The translations under genes were made by a program, and so were the position numbers. Below the pieces are notes generated by a model. It was not told the DNA's origin. It saw nothing but the letters and a program-made list of their open reading frames with translations, and searched no databases. Positions 31,579 through 37,725 of a stretch of DNA of 37,725 bases are shown here, one piece after another (the first letter of the stretch is position 1; every line of letters starts with the position of its first letter). The DNA comes from Fibrobacter sp. (GTDB lineage: Bacteria > Fibrobacterota > Fibrobacteria > Fibrobacterales > Fibrobacteraceae): assembly GCA_017530965.1 (NCBI GenBank), contig JAFXLS010000114.1, positions 1 to 37,725 on the forward strand, given 5' to 3'.

Positions 31579-32598
31579 ATGAAAATTGCAGTTATAGGTG
31601 GCGCAGGCTATATTGGCAGCCACACGATTATCGAACTTTATAAGGCAGGCCATTCCGTTGTCGCCGTCGACAACCTGGTTAATTCCTGCGACGAATCGCT
31701 CCGCAGAGTCGGCGAAATCGTCGGGCAAGAAATTCCCTTTATCAAGGCAGACGCCCGCGACGCTGCCGCCATGGACAAGATCTTCAAGGAAAACCACTTT
31801 GACGCCTGCATCCACTTTGCCGGACTCAAGGCCGTAGGCGAATCCGTCGCCAAGCCGCTGGAATACTACGAAAACAACATGAACGCCACGTTCGTACTCC
31901 TGAACGCCATGCGCAACAACGGCTGCAAGAACATCATTTTCTCGTCGTCGGCCACCGTATATGGCGATCCCGCAGAAATTCCCATCACCGAAAAATGCCC
32001 GAAGGGCGCCATCACCAACCCTTACGGCCAGACAAAGTCGATGCTGGAACAGGTACTGATCGACGTACAGAAGGCAGCCCCCGAATGGAACGTGGTGCTG
32101 CTCCGCTACTTTAACCCGATTGGGGCACACCCGAGCGGCCGCATCGGCGAAGACCCGAACGGAATTCCAAACAACTTAATGCCTTACATTACGCAGACCG
32201 CCGTGGGCATCCGCAAGGAACTCGGCGTGTTCGGCAACGACTACGACACCCCCGACGGAACCGGCGTGCGCGACTACATTCACGTTTGCGACCTCGCCTC
32301 GGGCCACGTGAGCGCGCTCAAGGCCATCGAAAACAAGTGCGGACTCGCCATTTACAACCTGGGAACAGGCCACGGCTACTCCGTGCTCGACGTGGTGCAC
32401 GCTTTTGAAAAGGTAAACGGCATCAAGGTGCCCTACAGCATCAAGCCCCGCCGCGCAGGCGACATCGCCACCTGCTACTGCAACCCCGAGAAGGCTTACA
32501 AAGAACTCGGCTGGAAGGCCCAGTTCGGCATCGAGGAAATGTGCCGCGACGCCTGGAACTGGCAGAAGAACAACCCGAACGGTTACCGCAAGGGGTAA
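31579..32598 (+). CDS. galE: UDP-glucose 4-epimerase
   Basis: NAD-dependent short-chain dehydrogenase/reductase fold enzyme interconverting UDP-glucose and UDP-galactose, supplying galactose donors for envelope glycans and galactose use. The 339-aa protein has the Rossmann motif IGGAGYIGS (about 6-14), AVDNLVNS, DACIHFAGLKAVGESV, and the catalytic set Ser124, Tyr149 and Lys153 (SSSATVYG, NPYGQTK) at exactly the E. coli GalE numbering. LLRYFNPIGAHPSGRIGEDP and GDIATCYCNPEKAYKELGWKA are further family blocks. GAGG at 7 nt precedes ATG 31579. A strong hairpin follows the gene. Confidence 0.96.
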   Translation: MKIAVIGGAGYIGSHTIIELYKAGHSVVAVDNLVNSCDESLRRVGEIVGQEIPFIKADARDAAAMDKIFKENHFDACIHFAGLKAVGESVAKPLEYYENNMNATFVLLNAMRNNGCKNIIFSSSATVYGDPAEIPITEKCPKGAITNPYGQTKSMLEQVLIDVQKAAPEWNVVLLRYFNPIGAHPSGRIGEDPNGIPNNLMPYITQTAVGIRKELGVFGNDYDTPDGTGVRDYIHVCDLASGHVSALKAIENKCGLAIYNLGTGHGYSVLDVVHAFEKVNGIKVPYSIKPRRAGDIATCYCNPEKAYKELGWKAQFGIEEMCRDAWNWQKNNPNGYRKG

Positions 32599-32615
32599 CG
32601 CCCCCAAAAGCCGCT

Positions 32616-32644
32616 TTCCGCAAAAAATTTCATTTTTTGCGGAA
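32616..32644 (+). terminator. Hairpin terminator of galE
   Basis: A perfect 12-bp stem (TTCCGCAAAAAA / TTTTTTGCGGAA) with a TTTCA loop lies 17 nt after the stop at 32598. The six-T run is within the stem, as in bidirectional terminators. Confidence 0.8.
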
Positions 32645-32652
32645 CCATCCCC

Positions 32653-32686
32653 TTGACACCTCCGCCCAATTATTCTATAATTGGGC
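32653..32686 (+). promoter_or_regulatory. Consensus promoter of tRNA-Gly with palindrome over the -10
   Basis: TTGACA (32653-32658) and TATAAT (32676-32681) with a 17-nt spacer give a full sigma70 consensus, about 11 nt upstream of the tRNA. A perfect 10-bp inverted repeat (GCCCAATTAT, TCT, ATAATTGGGC; 32664-32686) spans the -10. Confidence 0.85.
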
Positions 32687-32692
32687 AACCTC

Positions 32693-32765
<73 letters not shown>

Positions 32766-32814
32766 CGAATACAAAAGAAGCCTAGCATAAAGCTAGGCCT
32801 TTTTTGTATTCGAA
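32766..32814 (+). terminator. tRNA-Gly terminator, long near-perfect inverted repeat
   Basis: GCCTAGC-ATAAA-GCTAGGC with a CTTTTTT run is the core; the arms extend outward (CGAATACAAAA / TTTTGTATTCG) to about 20 bp with two mismatches. It can work in both directions. The outer arms continue into tRNA T-arm sequence on both sides. Confidence 0.85.
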
Positions 32815-33000
32815 TGATAATGGGTCGGACCCGAGACCCCTTGGGGGAGAGGGTGCGGCATAATTTGGCTCATGCACGAAGTGCGAAGAGGCAAATTATG
32901 AGCTTGAGGCAAGCGCAGCTTGCATCGAGCCCGTAGGGTTAGACCGCAACCTTGCGCAAGCAAGGAATATTGCGGGCTAACAATCCCTTTTCCCGCTCTA

Positions 33001-33037
33001 AAAAAGAAACGCCACCTTAACGGTGGCGTTCTTTTTT
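33001..33037. terminator. Second bidirectional terminator in the tRNA-fragment mosaic
   Basis: A perfect 9-bp stem (AACGCCACC / GGTGGCGTT) with a TTAAC loop is flanked by A-rich and T-rich runs and directly follows the tRNA-like end at 32984-32998. It copies the layout tRNA end, A-run, hairpin, T-run, ATTCG seen after the real tRNA, with different stem bases. Confidence 0.75.
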
Positions 33038-33275
33038 ATTCGCGTGAACGGGACTCGGAGACGAGAAGAGGGGCCGACTAAATAATGAGTTGCGCGAAGC
33101 GCGTGCGAATTATTTAGGAACTCACGCCCTAAAGGGCGGGAGGCCCGCCAGGGTGAGGAGCTAGCCGGCCGCAGACCGGAGACTAGCGACGAATCAATCC
33201 CTTTGACCGCTCTCATGCAAAGCTCGGAGACTGACGCAGCAGTCAATCCCTTCCCCGCTCTTTTTTAGAAAAAAA

Positions 33276-33339
33276 AATAATTCACTAAATCTAAAGAATA
33301 AACGCATAGTTTCTGCAATAATTCACCAAATCTAATGAA
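33276..33339. promoter_or_regulatory. Two 23-bp direct repeats upstream of hipB, probable operator
   Basis: The 23-nt element beginning AATAATTCAC and ending TAAaGAA occurs at 33276-33298 and 33317-33339 with 21 of 23 positions identical, 41 nt apart (close to four helical turns). Each has ATTCA and GAAT/TGAA half-sites around its centre. HipB proteins repress their operon through such repeats. Downstream, TTGTTT (33346-33351) and a TTATAT-like box may be the promoter. Confidence 0.65.
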
Positions 33340-33397
33340 ATACTATTGTTTTTAGATTCAATTTTTATTATATTCAATTTAAACAACGGGAGAAAAT

Positions 33398-33808
33398 ATG
33401 GCGATATACAAAGCACAAACCGACGAGTCCGCACTAGCCCTACTCGGGAAACGTATGGCGGCATTCCGCATAAGGAACAACTGGACACAAGCCCAGCTCG
33501 CCCAAATATCCGGAGTCAGCAAGGGAACCGTAGAACGCATTGAACGCGGCGATTCAGTCCAGGTGTTAAACCTAGTTAAGGTACTACGGGCCTGCAATAT
33601 GCTCGAGACTTTCTTGAGTATATTCCCGGACGATTCTCCCTCGCCCATGCAACTTTTGCAAATGGGGCAAATCAAGAACCGCCAACGCGCAAGCTCTCCT
33701 CACAAGAAAAGCACCAGCGAAAATTCCGTCGCCGACAACTCCGCTCAATATTCAGCCGCCGAAAGCCCTGCCAAGAACAAGCCCTGGGTATGGGACGAAG
33801 ACAAGTAA
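33398..33808 (+). CDS. HipB-like XRE antitoxin
   Basis: 136-aa DNA-binding antitoxin. The helix-turn-helix is ALLGKRMAAFRIRNNWTQAQLAQISGVSKGTVERIERGDSVQVLNLVKVLRACNML (about residues 14-67), of the Cro/CI/HipB family. The C-terminal half is Ser/Ala/Asn-rich and probably disordered, as in antitoxins that contact the toxin, and ends in KPWVWDEDK. GGGAG precedes ATG 33398 at 7 nt. The HipA-like gene starts 6 nt after the stop. Two direct repeats lie 59 nt upstream of the start. Antitoxin assignment follows from the pair and the fold; it was not tested. Confidence 0.88.
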   Translation: MAIYKAQTDESALALLGKRMAAFRIRNNWTQAQLAQISGVSKGTVERIERGDSVQVLNLVKVLRACNMLETFLSIFPDDSPSPMQLLQMGQIKNRQRASSPHKKSTSENSVADNSAQYSAAESPAKNKPWVWDEDK

Positions 33809-33814
33809 CGCATT

Positions 33815-35101
33815 ATGATTGCAGTCGAAGTAAAACTCTGGGGAACGACCATCGGTGCGCTTTCTATGCTCGAAGGCGAGCAAACAGCGCGTTTCGAATA
33901 CGCCCCTAATTTTATCGGAGCAGGAATAGAACCTTCTCCTATAGTAATGCCCGTATCCAAGCAAATTTATTCGTTTCCACTGCTGTCAAAGACATTCCAT
34001 GGACTTCCGGGACTTTTCGCAGACAGCATCCCCGACAAATTCGGCAACAGAATCATTGACGCATGGCTTATTCGGCAAGGCCGGCTCCCCGAAAGTTTTA
34101 CCGCCCTTGAGCGCCTGTGCTACACAGGGAATCGCGGCATGGGGGCGCTGGAATTTCTCCCCTTGCAAGGCCCCGATTCTCACACAGACGACTCCCTGGA
34201 TGTAGAAAACCTGCGAATTTTCGCCGCCGAAGTATTGAATCAACGAAAGCGGTTCTCCACAAAAAAGCTCAGCAAAAAAAACACAAAATCCTTCGAGGAC
34301 ATTCTCCGGGTAGGAACCTCCGCCGGAGGCGCCCGCGCGAAAATCCTCATCGCCTATGACGAAGCAACTGGCGAAATGCGTTCAGGCCAGGTGGCCACAG
34401 ACGCGAACTTCGGCTACTGGCTTTTAAAACTCGACGATGTGGAACAAAACGGCGACAAGGAAAATGCAGACCTGTTTGGGTACGGCGCGATTGAATACAC
34501 TTACTCGCAAATGGCCAAGCTTGCCGGTATAGACATGACCGAATGCAAGCTGTACGAATGCGCCGGACACAGGCACTTTATGACCCGACGGTTCGACCGA
34601 CTGCCGGGCGGGAAAAAGCTGCATTACCAGTCGCTATGCGGCCTTGCCCACTACGACTTCAACATGCCCGGCGCCTACAGCTACGAACAAGCCCTGAATA
34701 TCATCAAGCTGCTAGGCCTCGGCTACGACGCACTCGAAGAAATGTTCCGCCGTGCGGCATTCAACATCTGCGCCCGCAACCAAGATGACCACGCCAAAAA
34801 CATCGGGTTCTTGATGGACAAAAGTGGAGCGTGGAAACTCGCTCCCGCATTCGACATGACCTACGCCTACAATCCGCAAGGTCTATGGACCGGCACTCAC
34901 CAGATGACATTCAATGGCAAGCGAGACAATTTCTCGCTAGACGATTTCAAAGCGGTCGCAAAATTTGCAGGACTGCGACAGGGGCGCTATAAAAAAATTC
35001 TCAATGAAGTCAAAAGCGCCGTCACCGAGTGGCCCAAACTTGCAAAGCAAAACGAAGTCCCAACAAGAATCATCCGCGCTATTGCGGCTGCGCACCGGTA
35101 A
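33815..35101 (+). CDS. HipA-family kinase toxin
   Basis: 428-aa serine/threonine kinase-like toxin; the classic E. coli HipA inactivates glutamyl-tRNA synthetase by phosphorylation, and other family members have other tRNA-synthetase targets. Domains: N-terminal couple_hipA/HipA_N (VEVKLWGTTIGALSM, about 1-110), the GTSAGGARAK loop (168-177) matching the HipA 'GGARPK' phosphate-binding/autoregulatory region, and HipA_C with RNQDDHAKN (321-329; Asp325 as the catalytic Asp) and APAFDMTYAYN (Asp347, metal binding). The active-site residues look intact. It lies 6 nt after hipB. It sits next to a tRNA-Gly-derived repeat cluster. gltX, the classic target, is also in this window but is not linked. 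Confidence 0.9.
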   Translation: MIAVEVKLWGTTIGALSMLEGEQTARFEYAPNFIGAGIEPSPIVMPVSKQIYSFPLLSKTFHGLPGLFADSIPDKFGNRIIDAWLIRQGRLPESFTALERLCYTGNRGMGALEFLPLQGPDSHTDDSLDVENLRIFAAEVLNQRKRFSTKKLSKKNTKSFEDILRVGTSAGGARAKILIAYDEATGEMRSGQVATDANFGYWLLKLDDVEQNGDKENADLFGYGAIEYTYSQMAKLAGIDMTECKLYECAGHRHFMTRRFDRLPGGKKLHYQSLCGLAHYDFNMPGAYSYEQALNIIKLLGLGYDALEEMFRRAAFNICARNQDDHAKNIGFLMDKSGAWKLAPAFDMTYAYNPQGLWTGTHQMTFNGKRDNFSLDDFKAVAKFAGLRQGRYKKILNEVKSAVTEWPKLAKQNEVPTRIIRAIAAAHR

Positions 35102-35166
35102 ATTTTTTCCGCAAGATTAAGCAAGCCCCCCTTCACCCAAAAATTTTATTACATTTCACCCTACCG

Positions 35167-36324
35167 ATGCAAGACGAGAAATACATCCTGGTAGATAGCG
35201 AAGAATCGCTCGCGAATTTGCTTGCGGATTTGGAGCTGTACGAAATGGCCGCCGTCGATACCGAGGCGGATTCCATGTACCATTATACCACCCGTCTTTG
35301 CCTGATCCAGATTACTATTGGCGAGCACCACTACATTGTGGACCCGCTGTGTGGGCTTGACCTTGCCCCTCTGTTCAAGGCCCGCGCCATGCAGACGCTC
35401 ATTTTCCACGGCGCCGACTACGACTTGCGACTGCTGTGGCAGACTTACGGATTCTCGCCGAAGCAAATTTTCGACACCATGCTCGCGGCAAAGATCCTGG
35501 GCGAAGATCATCTGGGCCTTGCGGACTTGGTCCGCGAATACTTCGGTGACGAACTCAAGAAAGAAAACCAGCGCGCCGACTGGACCACGCGACCGCTGCC
35601 GCTCGAAATGTGCGAATACGCCATTCACGACACGTTCTACCTGCACGAACTCTGTGCGATTCTCGTAGAAAAGTTGCAGGAAGCTGGCCGCATGAGTTGG
35701 CTTACCGAACAGTGCGATGCCTTGATCGAACACGCCAAGCACCCTGCACCGCAGAGAAAGGACCCCTGGCGAGTCACGGGTTCTGCCCCGCTTTCGCCGT
35801 GCGCCCTGAACGTGCTCAAGTTCCTCTGGGAATGGCGCGAAAACCAGGCCCAGGAACTCGACCGCCCGCCTTACAAGGTGATGCCGGTGGAACTGATGCT
35901 TGCAATCGCCCGCCGCAGCGAGGCGAATTTCCCGACTGTGGACGTGGAAAAGTTGCCGAAGCTTCCCCGCAATTTCCGCGACGAGCGTCTGGATTCGTTC
36001 GTGAACATGCTGCAGACGGCCGTGGCCGTGCCGCAATCGGACTGGCCCGAGAGACTCCCCAAGGCCCCGCCCCCGCCGGTGGTGCCGAACTCCGACCTGC
36101 TCTCGGTACTCAAGACCTGGCGCGACCTTAAAGCCGAAGAACTGGAGCTCGACCCGTCGCTCTTGGCCAACAAGGCGCAGCTCATTTGGCTTGCCGCTCC
36201 GGGTGACATGCCCTGGGAGGCCCGCTACGAAGAAGCGCACCTCATGAACTGGCAGCGCGCCCTGTGGACTGAAATTTTGCAACAGAACCTGCCCAACGCA
36301 AAGCGCGTAGGCGACCCCGACTAA
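35167..36324 (+). CDS. rnd: Ribonuclease D
   Basis: 385-aa 3'-5' exoribonuclease that trims tRNA and other stable RNA precursors. DEDD-Y exonuclease motifs: Asp31 and Glu33 in AAVDTEADSMYHY, Asp86 in FHGADYDLRLL, Tyr151 and Asp155 in YAIHDTFYL, which match E. coli RNase D numbering. A C-terminal HRDC-like region (about 215-290: SPCALNVLKFLWEWRENQAQELDRPPYKVMPVELMLAIARR) and a second one with LLSVLKTWRDLKAEELELDPSLLANKAQLIWLA (about 310-345) follow. ATG 35167 gives the normal N-terminus; the upstream frame runs into the HipA gene and was rejected. No Shine-Dalgarno is visible. Confidence 0.93.
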   Translation: MQDEKYILVDSEESLANLLADLELYEMAAVDTEADSMYHYTTRLCLIQITIGEHHYIVDPLCGLDLAPLFKARAMQTLIFHGADYDLRLLWQTYGFSPKQIFDTMLAAKILGEDHLGLADLVREYFGDELKKENQRADWTTRPLPLEMCEYAIHDTFYLHELCAILVEKLQEAGRMSWLTEQCDALIEHAKHPAPQRKDPWRVTGSAPLSPCALNVLKFLWEWRENQAQELDRPPYKVMPVELMLAIARRSEANFPTVDVEKLPKLPRNFRDERLDSFVNMLQTAVAVPQSDWPERLPKAPPPPVVPNSDLLSVLKTWRDLKAEELELDPSLLANKAQLIWLAAPGDMPWEARYEEAHLMNWQRALWTEILQQNLPNAKRVGDPD

Positions 36325-36380
36325 TTTTTTACGACTCACCTCAACCGCCCGCTACTGGACAAATCCCCCGCAGGCATACT

Positions 36381-36956
36381 ATGGAATCTGTACTTCTCGT
36401 TTCTGCCTTACTCCTCTTGATTTTCGGCTCCAGGCCGCTTTTCGAGATGTTGCGCAAAAAACGCGACGGCGAAGAACTCATCGGGAACCCGTGGGAAGAA
36501 ATCCACGCCATCAAGGGCTACAGGGAATCGCGCAAGGTGGCGGCGTTCTACCCGCTCACGGGCGAACCGAATATTATGCCGATTATCGAGCAACTCGCCG
36601 ACGAAGACCGCTTGCTGCTTCCCCGCTGCACGGGCCCAACGACCATGGAATTCTGCCACGTGCAAAGCCTCAAGAAAGATTTGGTCAAGGGCAAGTTCGG
36701 CATCATGGAACCCCGCGGCGACATTCCGGCCTACGAAGGCGACTTCACCGTGTTCCTGGTTCCCGGCACCAAGTTCAACCTGACCGGCGAACGCTGCGGG
36801 CACGGCAAGGGTTACTACGACCGCTTTTTGGTAAAGCACCCGAACGCCCACAAGGCAGGCATCGCGACGCCCAAGCAGATTAGCGTCGAGCCGCTTGTGC
36901 AAAAGCTGACCGACATCAAGATGGACCAGATTATCATTTGTAGGGAAAAACCCTAA
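36381..36956 (+). CDS. 5-formyltetrahydrofolate cyclo-ligase family protein
   Basis: 191-aa protein of the MTHFS/YgfA family, which turns 5-formyl-THF into 5,10-methenyl-THF with ATP. The family signature GERCGHGKGYYDRFL (about 135-150) is present with Cys-Gly-His instead of the usual 'LGRGGG', and VAAFYPLTGEPNIMPIIEQLADEDRLLLPR and FGIMEPRG match the fold. The first 22 residues (MESVLLVSALLLLIFGSRPLFE) are hydrophobic, which is not normal for the enzyme. ATG 36381 has AGG at 7 nt; an internal ATG at 36447 would give a standard N-terminus (MLRKKRDGEEL) but has no Shine-Dalgarno. It follows rnd by 56 nt. Confidence 0.8.
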   Translation: MESVLLVSALLLLIFGSRPLFEMLRKKRDGEELIGNPWEEIHAIKGYRESRKVAAFYPLTGEPNIMPIIEQLADEDRLLLPRCTGPTTMEFCHVQSLKKDLVKGKFGIMEPRGDIPAYEGDFTVFLVPGTKFNLTGERCGHGKGYYDRFLVKHPNAHKAGIATPKQISVEPLVQKLTDIKMDQIIICREKP

Positions 36957-36962
36957 GACAAA

Positions 36963-36995
36963 ACGTCATTGCGAGCACGCAGTGCGAAGCAATCC
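36963..36995 (+). repeat. Dispersed CGTCATTGCGAG-type repeat
   Basis: ACGTCATTGCGAGCACG followed by CAGTGCGAAGCAATCC lies between the cyclo-ligase and methylase genes. It is the second family member after 13420-13454 (minus strand), with an internal GCACGCAGTGC palindrome. Confidence 0.7.
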
Positions 36996-37021
36996 AAGGA
37001 AAATTTTTAAAAGGAAAAAAA

Positions 37022-37725
37022 ATGGCTTTCGACAAGAACAAAGAAACTGAATTCGGCATTATCCGCCACGACTTCAAGGACCGCGAACCGCGTGAAGGTT
37101 TCCGCGAACCGCGCAAAGAATTCAAGCCGCGCGACAGCTTCGGTGAAAAGCGCGACGGCTTTACACGCCGCAAAACCGATGGCGACCGCCGCGTGAGTTT
37201 TGGCGACCCTGATGGCGCCCCGCAAACCGCTATCGGCGGCATCCGCGAAGTGACCGACCTTCTGGAACGCAGCCCCATGCAAGTCCACCGCGTGCTATTT
37301 ATGCACCAGTCGGGCAATCCCAAGCTCTACGAACTACAGAAACTCGCGAAGCGTGCCCATGTGCACGTGCAGCAGGTGGATTCCAAGGTTCTGAATACTT
37401 ATACGACGCAGCACCACGGCGTGGTCGCCCTGTTGAACGAAAAGGAACTTCTCGTTTGGGAAGACATTCGCGAAGAATACTTTGCCGCCAAGCAAAAAGG
37501 CGAACGCAAGCTGATTGCCGTGGGCACCAACATCGAAGACCCGCGCAACCTGGGCGCCTGCATCCGTAGTGCGCTCGCCCTGGGCGTAGACCTCTTGATG
37601 CTCCCGGCCAAGGGCATGTGCGGCATTACGCCGGCTGTCGCCCGCTCTGCCGCAGGCGCGCTCGACAAGATGAAGATTTGCCGTCCGAACAACCTGGAAG
37701 CCGCCGTCGGCGAACTCAAACTCGC
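37022..37725 (+). CDS. TrmH/SpoU-family RNA 2'-O-methyltransferase, C-terminus cut by window edge
   Basis: 234 complete codons of a SPOUT methyltransferase are visible; the end lies beyond 37725. The first 60 residues are a basic, Arg/Glu/Phe-rich, probably disordered extension (REPREGFREPRKEFKPRDS). A substrate-binding L30e-like domain follows (about 62-150: IGGIREVTDLLERSPMQVHRVLFMHQ..ELQKLAKRAHVHVQQV..HHGVVALL), then the SpoU motif 1 region IAVGTNIEDPRNLGACIRSALALGVDLLMLP and ITPAVARSAAGALDKM. Motifs 2 and 3, with the knot, are outside the window. The layout suggests an RlmB-like 23S rRNA ribose methylase (Gm2251 in E. coli), but target choice needs the missing C-terminus. AAGGA precedes ATG 37022. 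Confidence 0.9.
   Translation, partial: MAFDKNKETEFGIIRHDFKDREPREGFREPRKEFKPRDSFGEKRDGFTRRKTDGDRRVSFGDPDGAPQTAIGGIREVTDLLERSPMQVHRVLFMHQSGNPKLYELQKLAKRAHVHVQQVDSKVLNTYTTQHHGVVALLNEKELLVWEDIREEYFAAKQKGERKLIAVGTNIEDPRNLGACIRSALALGVDLLMLPAKGMCGITPAVARSAAGALDKMKICRPNNLEAAVGELKL

Noticed and set aside
35161..36339. 392-aa minus-strand ORF over RNase D
   Set aside because: Antisense shadow; RNase D has the complete DEDD-Y set.

Overview
The window looks like a chromosomal segment of a Fibrobacter-type bacterium (phylum Fibrobacterota). The clearest taxonomic marker is a lipoprotein at 15852-18218 built from three FISUMP domains (the Fibrobacter succinogenes major paralogous domain). Supporting signs are a two-membrane envelope with outer-membrane barrel proteins, a Bacteroidota-like transketolase and a lysine-rich coding bias. 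No phage, plasmid or insertion-sequence gene is visible. Apart from the stretch from about 32.7 to 35.1 kb, the content is housekeeping plus lineage-specific envelope genes.

Layout. 1-2.4 kb: the N-terminal two thirds of transketolase (minus), divergent from a barrel-type envelope protein with an acidic segment and a Lys/Ser tail. 2.5-6.6 kb: a plus-strand run of a membrane GT-C glycosyltransferase carrying a C-terminal NPCBM domain, a GT2 polyprenyl-phosphate glycosyltransferase, and guanylate kinase. 6.6-10.5 kb: minus-strand Sua5/TsaC and a very long DUF349 coiled-coil protein. 10.6-12.7 kb: PriA with an odd linker. 12.7-19.8 kb: a minus-strand envelope block with a VanX-like dipeptidase, a TonB-dependent-receptor-like protein, the FISUMP lipoprotein, a TolA-like repeat protein and a small lipoprotein. 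19.9-22.5 kb: a nitrilase-family amidase, then a palindrome-controlled unit of a 43-aa HTH-like protein, a 117-aa unknown and maltokinase. 22.5-27.3 kb: minus-strand gltX, a BON-domain protein, a WYL regulator and queA. 27.4-29.6 kb: an AGCS symporter and ispD. 29.6-31.5 kb: a zinc-type ArsR regulator translationally adjacent to a His/Cys-rich SO_0444-type metal permease. 31.6-32.8 kb: galE and tRNA-Gly(GCC). 32.8-33.3 kb: a gene-free mosaic of tRNA-Gly 3'-end fragments in both orientations. 33.3-35.1 kb: a HipB/HipA toxin-antitoxin pair. 35.2 kb to the end: RNase D, a 5-formyltetrahydrofolate cyclo-ligase-like protein and the start of a TrmH/SpoU rRNA methyltransferase.

Functional themes. 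Translation and tRNA maturation recur (Sua5, QueA, GltX, tRNA-Gly, RNase D, TrmH-type methylase). A second theme is the envelope and its glycans: the GT2/GT-C pair, GalE, and the FISUMP/TonB/TolA-like block. The zinc unit is self-contained: its ArsR protein has the CzrA-spaced metal ligands and an operator-like palindrome over its own start codon. Three convergent gene pairs share their stop codons over about 4 bp, so packing is tight.

The most unusual items are the tRNA-Gly 3'-fragment mosaic beside the HipBA pair, the palindrome-controlled small-HTH/unknown/maltokinase unit, a dispersed repeat that supplies the start codon of the VanX-like gene, and the PriA linker. All functional calls rest on reading motifs by eye; no database search was possible.
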